Source: Marchantia polymorpha subsp. ruderalis
Taxonomy: Eukaryota > Streptophyta > Marchantiopsida > Marchantiales > Marchantiaceae
Reading direction: 5' to 3'
Length of the DNA stretch: 64,000 bases
Assembly: GCA_037833965.1 (NCBI GenBank)
Contig: AP031357.1
Location: 10,684,001 to 10,748,000, forward strand
Position 1 is the first letter of the stretch. Every line of letters starts with the position of its first letter. Below the pieces are notes generated by a model. It ran no database searches. It saw nothing but the letters and a program-made list of their open reading frames with translations, and was not told where the DNA came from. Made by a program: the position numbers and the translations under genes. Below are positions 1 to 11,800 of the stretch, piece after piece.

Positions 1-646
1 GCTTTTGTGACCTACCTCGGTTCACATTCAGCGCCACTCCGGACGATGTAGAGGATAGAAAATGCTGCATCATCTTTTGTTGAAGCTCATATGTACTCAA
101 CACACTCACCACCTCATTGTAGGTGATGGTACTTCTATCTCGATGTAGAAGTACTTGAGATAGATTCTTGTATGAAGCAGGTAGTGAACTCAAGAGTTGG
201 AGAGCCTTCCTCTCGTCACTTAACTCCTCATCAAGGTTTTGTAATTCCAACACAAGATCATTGAAAGCATCAATGTGATCTTGTACCTTGGTATTACCAT
301 AATTCATCTTGAAACTCATTAGCTTCAAAGATGTGTAGAGTCGATTGGACAACTCCTTTTGATTGTACTTACGCTGGAGAGCCTCAAACAACGACAAACA
401 ATCCTCATACTTTTCAAGGTGCCGTATCACATGGAGTTGTAGATAGAGCATGACTGTATTTACCGCCATCTCTTGCATATCGTTCCAGTCTTCTTCAGGC
501 ACATCTTCCGGCTTCGTCTTCAAAAGCTTACCAGAACCGGTAGCTTTCAACATGCCCTTCATTTGTCGTTCCCACAACAAGTAGTCCGTACGTTCATTAT
601 ACTTGGCAATCTCAAACTTGATGCTACCGACCTTCATTGTCTCCAT
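1..646 (-). CDS. Ty1/copia retrotransposon Gag, partial (runs off left edge)
   Basis: Reading leftwards from the ATG at 646 the frame stays open for about 215 codons to the window edge. The product is the N-terminal part of a copia-type Gag (UBN2 family). It starts METMKVGSIKFEIAKYN, has DYLLWERQMKGML near residue 25, and carries the family block KVQDHIDAFNDLVLELQNL followed by LLSSLPASYKNL and the ELQQKM segment. Gag packages the element's RNA into cytoplasmic particles. A second in-frame ATG lies three codons further on, and an in-frame stop lies ten codons upstream of 646. The zinc knuckle and pol would lie outside the window to the left. No frameshift or stop is visible, so this part of the element appears young. 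Family assignment is confident; whether the whole element is functional cannot be judged here. Confidence 0.85.
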   Translation of the reverse strand, partial: METMKVGSIKFEIAKYNERTDYLLWERQMKGMLKATGSGKLLKTKPEDVPEEDWNDMQEMAVNTVMLYLQLHVIRHLEKYEDCLSLFEALQRKYNQKELSNRLYTSLKLMSFKMNYGNTKVQDHIDAFNDLVLELQNLDEELSDERKALQLLSSLPASYKNLSQVLLHRDRSTITYNEVVSVLSTYELQQKMMQHFLSSTSSGVALNVNRGRSQK

Positions 647-1976
647 GATGTCTTGCCTGGTCTCTTGGCCTTCCTACAATGCTATTTCAATGCCAATATG
701 GTTCTTTGAACTATCTCCCCCTTGGTATATACAATTAAATGTGGAAAATTACCCTCAAGAATGAACTCCAAGAAATATTCAGGACTACTTGAACATAGCT
801 CACAAAATAATCTTTCTGAAACTTCAAACAATTTGCAAAACCGACCTCCGAGTGAAAACTTATTTACCGTCAAAGTCAGGAGGCGGTCAAAACTGCCAAA
901 AAGTAATTTTCTCCTCCGTTTTGACCTCCCCGGAGAATCTTGAAAGTGAAAATAATTTTCTCCGAGGACCTTCGGAAATGGCAGGGACGTACGCGTAGTT
1001 AACTTTGTCACGAATGCGCACAAAAATGTTTGGCCAAAAACGAGCACCGTTTGCCACTCCTAATCCACCGTCAAGGGCAAGAATATGACGTTCTGTTTTT
1101 TTGGAATCTTTTTGAAAGATTCCGTGACAGGGGGCCCTGTGACAAGGTCTGATTCCGTGACAGGGAGTCAGACCTTGTCACAGGGCCAGGGTCTAAATTC
1201 GGAAATTTTCCCGAATTTAGGGTTTAGGGATTACAAGGGAAAGTAAAACGAAGTGAAGAGGGGGAATCTACTTCAAAGAAAAAAGGTTTAGGGTTTTCTC
1301 CAAAGACGGAACAAGAACTTCGAGAATGTAATCGAAATTGCTTTCTGTCATTACGATCAAAATGACAGAAAGCATTGGGATTTCAAGTCTGTCAGAAAAG
1401 TACCTCGACTCGCATCTCAATCCCCCGTTCTCCCTAGACTGCAATTTCGGTTGCAAATTGACCGTGCCGGCTCGATGTCTCCGTTGCTCTACTTTTTGTC
1501 CCGCTTTTCCTCACCAAACAAACGTCACAACAAAAAATGAGTTTGAGGCCGGCCCTAAATGTCCATAGCCGGCGGAAACTCCAGAAATCATTTTTGGCTT
1601 GTAACTTTCCACCTGCAAGTCAAAACTTGACAAATCTTGCGCCAATGCGATCGGCTTGCCTTGATCTACGTTTTGCACACAACCTTGCAGGTTCACACGC
1701 ACCGTGACTCCCTCAAAATCAAGAAATCAATTTCGGAAATTTCATAGAAAAAACCGTTAGTAAAATCTTGAAACATTCGACCATGAAACCATCGAAAAAA
1801 CACTAATCTCAATTACTCCGCGCTCCAAGCTTCGATTGATCTTGTTCAGGTACCGTTAGAATGCTCTCAACTTAAGCTCTCCGATTATCCACATCCACGC
1901 AACGAAACTCCAAGAAAATCTCAAATTGTCAACTAGTTGCTTGCACGAGCACTCACAAACCCGTCACCTCCAAGGT
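647..1976 (-). mobile_element. Copia element 5' leader between PBS and gag
   Basis: About 1.3 kb lies between the primer-binding site and the Gag start, long for a copia leader. No convincing protein frame is present. It holds two hairpins: perfect 20-bp arms at 1133-1152 and 1168-1187 with a 15-nt loop, and perfect 13-bp arms at 1340-1352 and 1361-1373 with an 8-nt loop. The motif GATTCCGTGACAGGG occurs twice next to the first hairpin. Purine-rich text reading AAGGGGGAGATAG on the minus strand lies near 710. Packaging, dimerisation or translation signals are possible roles but are inference. Confidence 0.6.
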
Positions 1977-1990
1977 GGGCTCGAATACCA
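1977..1990 (-). other. Retrotransposon primer-binding site
   Basis: On the minus strand this reads TGGTATTCGAGCCC, closely matching the initiator tRNA-Met complement (TGGTATCAGAGC) used by many copia elements. It lies two bases inside the LTR end, the expected place for minus-strand cDNA priming. Confidence 0.75.
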
Positions 1991-1992
1991 TT

Positions 1993-2307
1993 TGTTAAAC
2001 ATAGAAGGCATACACAGTGAGACATACACGCACGAGAGAAGTCGACACCAAGAGATAAATCTATACTGAGGCTACGTTCACGGGAACAATGAGAACTTTA
2101 CTAAGACTCTAAGCCATAGCCGTACCGAGTCTTTGCTCTCCAAGCTCTCACGTTCTCCCTGAAGCACTCATACACAACGAGTGTTCTATCTCTTACATAG
2201 TGAGCTCACACAAGCTCACCTATATAGCAAGCAACCCTAACCGAAGCTAGTCCGTAACTAAGGTTAAGCTAACTAGAGTTAACCGAGACCTAAAAGTTAT
2301 CCTAACA
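1993..2307 (-). repeat. 5' LTR of the copia element
   Basis: On the minus strand this 315-bp block begins TGTTAGG and ends TTTAACA, giving the TG...CA ends and short TGTTA/TAACA inverted termini of an LTR. The PBS follows directly. A TATA-like CTATATAGG lies near 2220 on the minus strand, suitable as the element promoter. The partner LTR is outside the window, so the boundaries rest on the termini and the PBS only. The target-site duplication would begin TCTAT at 2308. Confidence 0.7.
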
Positions 2308-2679
2308 TCTATGAATATGAATATGTGAGCCAATTTCAAAGTAATGCAGGAACTACTAAAATCTAGCTATCTATTTTTAGTTGCTAAAATTGCCATAATT
2401 AATTTGGCTATTCCGCCAAAAATTTTATACATTATATGAAATTTTGGTTAGATTGACGAGGAAATTCCAGTAGTAATGAGTTAGGATAGAATTGCGTGCT
2501 CCCGAAATAAGGTAGTGAGTGCATGTGCTTGAATTTGTTGATGAATTGCATATGTCTAACCTTAGTGAGCTTCTAAGTTGAAAGTAAAGTAGCAAATATG
2601 TGGTTGTATACTCAATAGTGAAGAGCAAGTTGCGCTATAAAGAAATAGAAGAAGTAAGAAAAATTCTCAGCAGCAGAAC

Positions 2680-2800
2680 TGATAAACGGCTGGCCGATAG
2701 CCGCAGCCGCTTGCAGTTGCAGTTCGGTTGCGGCTACGGCCAGAATTTTGATCAGCGGTCGGCTGTAGGCTGCTAGGCACCACAACGGGCGGCTGCAATT
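2680..2800. repeat. GCCG/GCAG-rich subterminal-type region of the hAT remnant
   Basis: A locally GC-rich patch in AT-rich surroundings has many short direct and inverted copies of CGGCTG, GCCGCAG and GGTTGCGGC. Clustered short motifs like these are typical of the subterminal binding regions of hAT transposons, and the patch lies just upstream of the transposase remnant. Terminal inverted repeats and the 8-bp target duplication could not be identified. Assignment to the hAT element is inference. Confidence 0.35.
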
Positions 2801-3411
2801 GTTGGTACATCTACTAAATCAACTTTCAAAATGCCATGCTCCAATGGTTATGGTAAAGAAACCATAGATCAAATAGTATCATATTTGCCTGAAATCAATT
2901 GTCATCATCATAGCAAAAGTCTTTTTGTGTAGCTGCGTGCTACAATACGTTAACAGTTACAATAGCAGAGTTGCGGAGAGGGAGACGACGTAGACTACAG
3001 TTATGGAGTGCTCCGAGTCACAAAATGACGCAAAGAGGAAAATAGCCAATGATTTGAACAGTAAGAGCCCTTAGTATCAGGTGATTTTGTTTACGTCGAA
3101 GATTCGACCATGGGTTAGGTAGTAAAGAAGGTCTATGGCAAATGGATGTGGTTTTAGGTGCCAGTGGAAGTGAATGAAAGCCAAGGATCAAGAAGTCGTA
3201 CTTGTGTGCCTACATCAATCTCACTTGCTTCACAATCTACGTATACAACTTCAAAGATGTCATATTGTCAATGAGTGACCACTCATGCTCGTGTACGACT
3301 AATGCAGCTAACTCGAGCAACTTACACGTTTGATTGACCAAACGTGAATTGCCGACTTACTCCGCCAATGCCAACATGATCAATTTCCTAGTAAACATGT
3401 GTTCGTAAGAC

Positions 3412-5143
3412 ATGCGTCTATTCGCGATTGTGGAAGAAGTGAGATTCAAAAATGTTATCCAGACAGTACTAGATATTGACTTTGCAATCAAGATTCCAAT
3501 CCTTACCAATGACTTGCTCCAGTCTTGTCATACCATAAAGCGCAAGACTATGGACCGTTTTGACAAGGGCATTGTTAAGTACAATGGGCATGTTGCAATT
3601 TCTACAAACATTTGGAAAGACGATGCCACACAGACGGCATACAATGCGAACATCATGCACCTGATTGACGATTATTTTGTCTTGCATGCTCGAGTTGTGT
3701 CATGTGATGCGTTCAGCAAAATCACAAGTCACACCGCGCCATCGATTCATCGTGACTTTGTTAACAGTGTCCGCCCTTTCATATCTTGGAGTAATGATAA
3801 CGTTACGGTTCAGGCGCCGAACAGGCAGATGATTATCAAGTCCGATGCAACGTCAAACAATACAAGAGCAGAAGGCATGTCATCACAATTCGAGGTGGAT
3901 CTTTGCTTTTGCCATCGCATTTTGACCTGCATAAGCTATGTGTTGAAGAAGCAGACGCGCGTGGTGAGCAACATCAAACAACCACCTGCATACCTCTTCT
4001 ACGACAAAAGCGAGATTGTTTTTGATATGATTGATGATTCAAAGACGCTGGTCAACTACATGTAACAGACGTATCTGAACAGGGAGCTGAAGAATAAAAT
4101 GAAGAAGGACGTATTAACGCGCTTTGACGGTCTCCTTGTCATGCTTCAGTCTTTGGCCGCCGAACTTGATGAAGCCATCAACTTGTTGAATAAGAGCAAA
4201 AAAGAAAACCACGTCGAGAAGATCTTCACTAAGGTGCTCGAAGAGGTCATCCAATTGTTGCACAACTTCAAGCCGGCTAGAAAGTCCATGTAGCCATTCA
4301 ATACGCAGACTCTTCATCTCCTTAGTATATGGCTTCTCAAACTGAATATCCATCTTCAATTGCATGATGAATCCATCACCGTGGACGGCGCCAATGATGA
4401 AAAGGTGACAATTTCCGCTAACAGTGAAGATATTAGCACCATCAAGAAGCTGTTGCTCGATCAGATCAAGGAGAAATATGTACTCAAGTCTCTTCACGCC
4501 GCCATTGCTTACCTGGATCTGCTCCAAAAGAATTGCGTGAAAGACTGTGGCTTTACTCAACAGCTGGTCGACCAAGGTCATGTTTATCTCAAGGAAATTA
4601 TGTGGAGCACCAAAGGTTGGAGCACCAAAGCAGTCACTGCAGTCCATGTTTGGTGGCAAAGATTCTTTAGTGGCCAATTCAAAATCGCGTCAAGATGCCA
4701 CGCACCGTAGTTTTCAACGTTGACCCAAATTGAGAAGACTCTGATGATAATGAATTAGTTGAAGATCATGATGAGCCAGCCAATAATTCCCAGCTTGAAG
4801 CCTCAATCGATGCCGAAGTGGCTGAATATCGGCTACTCAAGGTTTCCAAGAACGACAAAGTTATTCTGTTGCAGTGTGACACCCAAAAGCGAACCCGATC
4901 CGATGGCGATAGTAAGCATAACGTCGGCCTGTTTCCATGGTGGCGACTAATGTCCATCAAATATCCAATTTTGCCCGAGCTGTTCGTGCGATACTTTGTA
5001 TCTTGGCTTCAAGTCCCATGTCTGAATGCACATTCTCCTGTGCTGGCAACACGCGTATTGAAAAGCGTAGCTCGTTAAATCCCAGCACACTCAACGCCCT
5101 CCTCTATTTGCACTCTAACCAGGACCTAGATCAAAAAAAGTAA
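3412..5143 (+). pseudogene. Decayed hAT-family transposase
   Basis: Several consecutive frames together resemble a hAT transposase from the catalytic domain to the C-terminal dimerisation region. The 3412-4065 frame has VAISTNIWKDD (usually W-T/S-D in the family) and a CFCHRILTCISYVLKK segment. 4099-4293 has LTRFDGLLVML, like the family's TRWNSTYxML block. 4360-4710 carries a remnant of the LDPR region (AIAYLDLL). At 4818-5143 the hATC domain is split by a frameshift: FPWWRLMSIKYP in one frame, then SSPMSECTFSCAGN and LNPSTLNALLYLHSN in the next. Two or more stops and frameshifts separate the pieces, so no functional enzyme is made. A BED zinc finger is not clearly recognisable upstream (3000-3400). 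Confidence 0.75.
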
Positions 5144-5158
5144 AAATACATATATGGT

Positions 5159-5890
5159 ATGGTTATGAAGAAGAATATACGTTCTGAATGGTACCTTCCT
5201 CTCCCCAGAGTCCATGGACTGCCTCTTGTTGCAGATTGTGTCCACCATGGAGAAACTTTTTGGAGAGAGAAGAAAGGTGCAACAAAGCGCAAACACCTGA
5301 AATATGAACGATTCAGTCGGTCTGTTATTAGCTTACAGAGCCAAAAGAATAGAGTCTTGGGGTGGTGGTGTACAAAAGAGCTTCTTTGGCGTTCGAAAAG
5401 ACCGTCGTGGGTATCTTCACATGCAGTGGCTACGAAAATCTTGAAAGTGATCGTCAGTACGCGTGCAGAAAATTTTCGAACGTGTTCATTCAGTGTGTTT
5501 CAAATGTGCCAACTGCCGATGGCCTTTTCTACGACCCTGTTGACCTCATGTTTTCATAGGAAGGCGAGGTTGTATTTTAAAGAGATATACATGAAGCACA
5601 GAACCCTTCGAGCACAATATACCTTACGACCAACGCTTTTGGCTTCCCATTCCGATGCAAGACACAGTTGGAGGGCGTTACATCAGAACACTGTTTCGAC
5701 ACTTTTTTCAGATGTCTTATGGGGACAAAGTAAAGCCGGAAAGGAAGTAGAATATGCATTAACTGCAGAATCCGAAGGATTTTCGTCGGGTAAAGGAGAC
5801 GTGCATGCGAGCTGGCAACAAGTCTGGTGCACTTCGACATCAACCGAGAGATATAAGACCCGTATCATCCGAATAAATCCGTATTGTTAA
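5159..5890 (+). CDS. Unrecognised ORF of 243 codons
   Basis: An ATG-initiated frame of 243 codons directly follows the hAT remnant. I recognise no family in it. Composition is Ser/Lys/Arg-rich with several Trp, and there is no signal peptide or membrane segment. A competing overlapping frame at 5362-5559 reads more like ordinary globular protein (TVVGIFTCSGYENLESD). The region may therefore be a diverged exon in another frame, part of the transposon, or non-coding. No splice signals decide the matter. Low confidence that this protein exists. Confidence 0.2.
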   Translation: MVMKKNIRSEWYLPLPRVHGLPLVADCVHHGETFWREKKGATKRKHLKYERFSRSVISLQSQKNRVLGWWCTKELLWRSKRPSWVSSHAVATKILKVIVSTRAENFRTCSFSVFQMCQLPMAFSTTLLTSCFHRKARLYFKEIYMKHRTLRAQYTLRPTLLASHSDARHSWRALHQNTVSTLFSDVLWGQSKAGKEVEYALTAESEGFSSGKGDVHASWQQVWCTSTSTERYKTRIIRINPYC

Positions 5891-8800
5891 AGGCTCGACA
5901 GTCGGAGAGCAAAAGGTGACTTACTAGATGTTATGTCCGGATGGATGCTCGATGTCTTGACATCCCCAAAATCTAAACCAGTTTCTTAATGTTGCTTTAC
6001 AGGCCTATGCCTTCTACTGCGGATGCTTCGTGCTATAGCCTCGGATATTGCATGAATGTATCTAATGCAGCCAGTGATTGTGGAACTCATCCACGCTTAT
6101 AGCTTTAGCAGCAGCAGGCGATGAGCAAATATAGGCGATCATGATGACAAAGTCCGAGCATCACAACGTAAGAGCCCATGCTGTAAAGGGAACCTTTCTA
6201 TTTTGCTCTCTGTTGGACTTGAAGGTGGATCTGAAAACTGAACTGGTGAACAGTCTGTGTACCAGAGGAGCAAGTACTTAAGGCCACTGATGATCAGAGT
6301 TCAGTGTCCTATGTTTGCAACATATTGTACTCGAACGTTTGATTCTTCAAATCTCGACTTCTGGCATACGTCCATGGCTTTCGGGTTGTCCATCGCAGTA
6401 AAGACGGCAAGCTACGACAGCGATGCACCAACATTTTGAACGTGAATGGGGAGCTCTTTATCATCTGTTACCAGTCCGGTGTAGGTGGGTCGAGATGGAT
6501 GTGTCCATGGACGTGGGCGATTTTATCTCGGTCGTAAAGACCATCTGCTTCTCACTCTTTCCTTAAATGATTGTAAAGTCGTTGAGGGCACAATCGCGTG
6601 GCTTTATAGACTGACTCGCTCATAGTTATAGCATGATAACGGTTTATTTGAAGCTGAAGTGAACGGACACTTGTGTAATGAACTGAAGTACATGGGTTGC
6701 AGATTTCTACTGGTCACTTGTATTGAACACGAAGAAGCGAAATCGAGATAAAGTGACCCTTTGTCTTTGCCTTTGAAGACATAGTCACCCTTTCATTTCT
6801 TTCGTAGAATATTCTAGTTGGCACTGTGGTTCATGTGATATTCAATGTGGACTCGAAAGCTCGGAAATGGTTCATGGTGTGTGGAAATGGTTAGGAGATT
6901 CGATTGGTATCTTCTGACAGCACGCTGTGATTGTTATGACAGTGAACAAAGATTTGATAGAAAGCTGATCCGTGTCAAGAGTTGCAAATGCCACTGTGTC
7001 CCAGCATCACTATGTAAGTTACAGAATATTCGGAAAGACTCGGACGGAGATTCCAGTCCGAGCCTTTTGTCCTTAGGTCCTTAAGATATGCACATTTCAC
7101 ATTCACACGATCACATGGGGACTCGTTCCTCATGGTGTCAAAGTTGGACCAATTAAGAGCGAATCTAATATGAAGATAAAGCGTGTTGCTCTGTATATAG
7201 GAATTTATCAGCGATATTCACATGGGATGAGGAACATCTGAAGTCGAGCAGTTGGAAATGGGTGTCGATGCCAAACATATGCACGGCTAAATTTTACCCT
7301 GTTCGCAAACAAGACGACAAGAGATTCTAACAGCCAAACAGGATAGACCTACACTGCACGTGAGTCATCTGTCATTGGCATTCATCTGCGTAGTACTTTC
7401 AAGCTACCCAGCATCATGTCAATAACTCAAAATGTCTCTTAAATCACTATTTGATCTCAAGCGGCATGATATGGTCACGTTTTGTTGATTATTTCACATT
7501 CTAGAACGTCATAATTTTGCGTTTCAATCTAGTGGATACGAACATAGAGACATGTAAATATTCTCATAGAATAGAACTCACTTACGTTGACACGCACGAT
7601 ATAATCATTTCTAGTCAGAGAAGTCCCTGTTCAATATAGAACCAGGATGTACATAAGAAAAACGAGTAGGCCTTTTTGCTTACCTTAGAGATTTCGTGAG
7701 AGCGCATAATAACCCATATATTCGCTGAACCCGGTCATTGAATAACTATATATTTTCCTATATATGGCCGTCAAGTTTATTAATATTGTTGTTATCTGGT
7801 AACCCGACACCCTCTACCTGTACCTTTCGATAACCCGGAATATATGTACATATCCGTATGTTCTCTCCGCAGTGGGAAAGAACGTTAAATTTAGTCCGGC
7901 GCGTTCAGTTCCTACCCATTACATAATAACATGGGTTAAACTTCTGTAACTAGAGTTATATATAATTAAATCAAACCAAAACATAATGGTTAATACACTA
8001 AAATGTAATAATTGCGAATTTATGCAACTTATGAAAAATTTGCCTACTGTAATTGCACAATGTACATCAAATTTTTTCAAATAAATTGTGCTACTCAAAC
8101 TGGTTTCAAAATGTGCTCAAGATGCCAGATATTGGCAGATTTTTGAGCGCCTGTACATGCGAAGATTAAGAAAGTAAACGTGAAGAAGTGCCCAGGAGCA
8201 GTTCCTGAAATGTAATTCATACAGGATGAATGAAAGCAGCTAAACTTGCTCAACCTGGAGGATATTCAGTCTGTAAACTGTAAATCGCGAACCTATGAAG
8301 TCTAACAGGGGATCATGTTAAAGACTGCCTCAAATAATTCTACAACCAGGCCCCATGAACAAGCTCGGCATGCCCAAGAATTGTCGTCCCTTATAAATCA
8401 AGGACTTCGCTCACTGAAAAGCACCCATGGAGAAATCTCCACTATATATTTTAGCGAAACATTCCCATCTCCGTTGCGTAGGAGTAAGCGATGCGATCCG
8501 CTATCGTGATGTCTTGCATGCTTTCATGCTCAAGAAAAAGGTGTGCACCATCAACAGGGTTATAAGAGTTACCTTCTCTTCTGAGTTAAGATTCTATACT
8601 CCGAGTTCATGTTCTGCTGTAACCCATAGTTTGGTCGATCAACCTGAGCACCCTCGTCTGGATACCGACGGGTGTCGATCCAGAGCAGCTTCAATTAAGA
8701 AGAAACAATTGGTCTCCCCAGTCTGACAACGTTGATCCTGTACGGTAGAGCATGGTTCCATTGCTCGCTGTACTGAGCTGAGGCTTCGTTACTTCTAAGA

Positions 8801-11800
8801 TTACTGCAGTGGATTGTCTGATGATTGCAGTTTTATGTCCCGTGAGGCTCCAAGCTACTTTCAAGCGGCTGTTGATTCAGAAGTCAGTGTCTCCATCCTC
8901 CTTTTATTAAACACTAGTATGAGTGCTTTTGCGTAATCCTCTTACAATTTTCCAGACTCCATGACCGTGGGATCTGAATGATTCTTCTCGATCTTCCGGT
9001 TCCCCGGGAAGAACTCCTCTCCTGAGTCCTGTCTGATGGAGAATCGCCCAGGCCTCACATCCATGGAGATCGTTCGCATCGTATTCTATAGGGACTGACA
9101 CAAGGACGGAGCAATTCGGTCTTCTCTGTTTTGAAAATCGGCTGCTGACCTTAAGATTTAGAGATATGGCTGTACAGCAGGTGTTTTGCACACGGTAAGC
9201 AAAATGTCGTCGGTTGTTTGCTGTCAAGGTTTGGGATGCTTAGAGGGTTTGTCGGCGTTGGTATTGGATGGGCCATCATGATGAACAACTGTGAGAAATT
9301 CGTGATGGAGTGAGTCAAATGAGGAATCAATCATCTAGCAGCATGTACAACAGGAAGTGTAAAGGGGACTACTATGCTATACATGATGGAGAAGATCAAA
9401 CCTTGCAACGCATGCTGCCGTACCGACATTCATCCGGCGTTAAACTTAAACTCATGAAAATCAATCACAACCGACATTCAACGATTATCAACCGTGGAAA
9501 AAGTTAAGCCAAAAGTCGGTTTGATTTACTGCGTGAAGTTACCACCATTTGCTGTGAAGAAGGCACTTTACATCAACTTCATGGATCTCATGGTCGCGCC
9601 AGTGATGCTTATGCTTTGAAAGCTTCTCGAGACAAGCATCAAGAGAATTATATAGCAAAAAGGATGGGGAGGCCCCATCAAGCGGAACATACATGCAATG
9701 AAAGGAGGAAGATGGGGCTAGCTCCAATATCTTGCATCTGCCTTTTAATGTTTCAGTATTGCTCCCTTGACTTCCTACAATCTTTTGGGACCATTGAAGA
9801 ATTTGCACGTGGTCTCTCAACAAAGAGGGGTCTTCCTTAACCTGAGAGCATGTATTTGCACCTGAGAGCTAAATCTGCGATACAATCTCGAGGAGCCGTA
9901 AAGAATGTAAGAGCATGAATCGTCGAAGGGAAAGTGTCACACAAACTTCGGACGGGGATGGCGGCACATGATTTGAATCATGCAAGACCTTTTTGGGTCC
10001 CCTTCCCAAGTGATGGGAAAAATCACGTGGCGTGCTGCTAGAACTTTCACATTGGAATGGTCGCAGTTTCTAATGAGTTTTGCACCTTCAAGAGAAATAT
10101 TTGTGTGCTGGATGAGTGTTGTAGGAGGTGGATGGTGGAGATGCATGGCCTGACGAAAAGATCTTGGGGAAAAGCACAAAGATGGATGGTCGTCTGAAGA
10201 TGATATCACAAGAAAAATGTATTGCAATTTTTCGAAATAGACAACGGAAGTCACTTGGAGATGGGGCAATCCGTGGTACTGTAACTCGTTCCCTCGTTAT
10301 GTTCGAGTCAAGTGTTCAAGTACCAAAATTTTCCTCGGATTGTGAGCTTGGGAATGGGATAGAGCTTTAATGAGTGTTCCCATGTGCGAAAAGCCCAAAT
10401 CTAGGGACAAGGCACTATCTCCTGCACATTGCCTTAAACAACAATATAAGAAAACAAACTTCTTATGTACTGAGCTGTTACTACAACGAAGTAGCTCAAA
10501 AGTGAACTTCAATAGGCACCAAGCTCAACAGCTTCTAAACTGTTAAAAATCAATTGAAAATGCACAGATGTGTAGTCCTACAAGACTATGAGCATGAGCA
10601 TCTGCAGATGGAACTGCATATTCCTCTTCCGAATGACGGTCTGTGTCAGGCTAATAAACCTATGAGGCAAAGGGGAGGACATTAAATCCCGAAGACACTT
10701 TCCCTCCTTTGCCAGGAGCTCTTTTTCAGACCATCTTTTTGCACATTACTGCGTTAAATAATCAGAAAGCAGGAACTTGATCGCTAGAGACAACCTTACT
10801 CGAGTATTCGAGAGAGCATCTTCATATCAGATTGATGTTCTCCAATAATTCCATGAAGTATAGGAACGTGTTTTCCTTGTAGGTCTCGCACCCAAGCAGG
10901 CAGATGTCGAGCCTAGCGTGTCATTCAGATTACGTCTTTCTAGGGAATGCAAGGCACCTAGCACAGTTCGAGAACTTTTCCATTGGCAAGGCAAAAAATG
11001 CGCTAGCACGCAGATGTCCAACACATGGATGGTCCTTTGAGATCCTCGTCGGTATTCATTACTACCATAGCATCATTGGAGGAAGCTGAGGTCTTTCGTT
11101 TGAACTTGTTCTGACTTGTTGTCCGAAGGAACTATCATTAAGCCTCTGTACATGGAATCATGCTGCATTCAAAATTTGAAGACGAACCTAAGTTTGCTAA
11201 GTGTCTAGAATCGAAAGCATGCATACCCTTGGAGCATGTTAAGTTTCGTGAAGCTGGTTACTTAGACTGTGATTGCATTTATACAGCCGCATATTACAGA
11301 TGTTCGTCCAGTATTTTAGGTGTTTCGCTGTCTTGCTTACAATGTCTGGATTTGTTGTTGCAGAACCTGACTGGTAGAATTTCGTCTGTCATTTTCCTAA
11401 TTGACGACTGTAGAGAAATCAAGTTATCAGATCCCCTGGGGTTCGGTGGGAAAAGGCATATCTAAATGCTTCCACCATGACTAAAATATACTCCCCATCG
11501 AGGATGAGACATGAAGAAAAGAGAAGAGATAAATGATAAAATATATGGCCGTTGCCTTTGCCTGCGTGTTCGTATTGTTATCCAGCCAAAGTTTGGAAAC
11601 GTGAAACGAAATGGCAAATGTGCAGGAAACAGCGGAGAACGTCATGATGAAGAGCAGATAGGGTAGGGAAGAACTAAGGACTCCTTTCATTCTCAACCGG
11701 ACGCAGGTGCGATGATTTGGTGTAGGCACTGAGTACCTTTTATTTCTCACTCGTTCAATGTACAAGGACGTGGGCACAGTACTCAGTAAGTCTAATTGTT

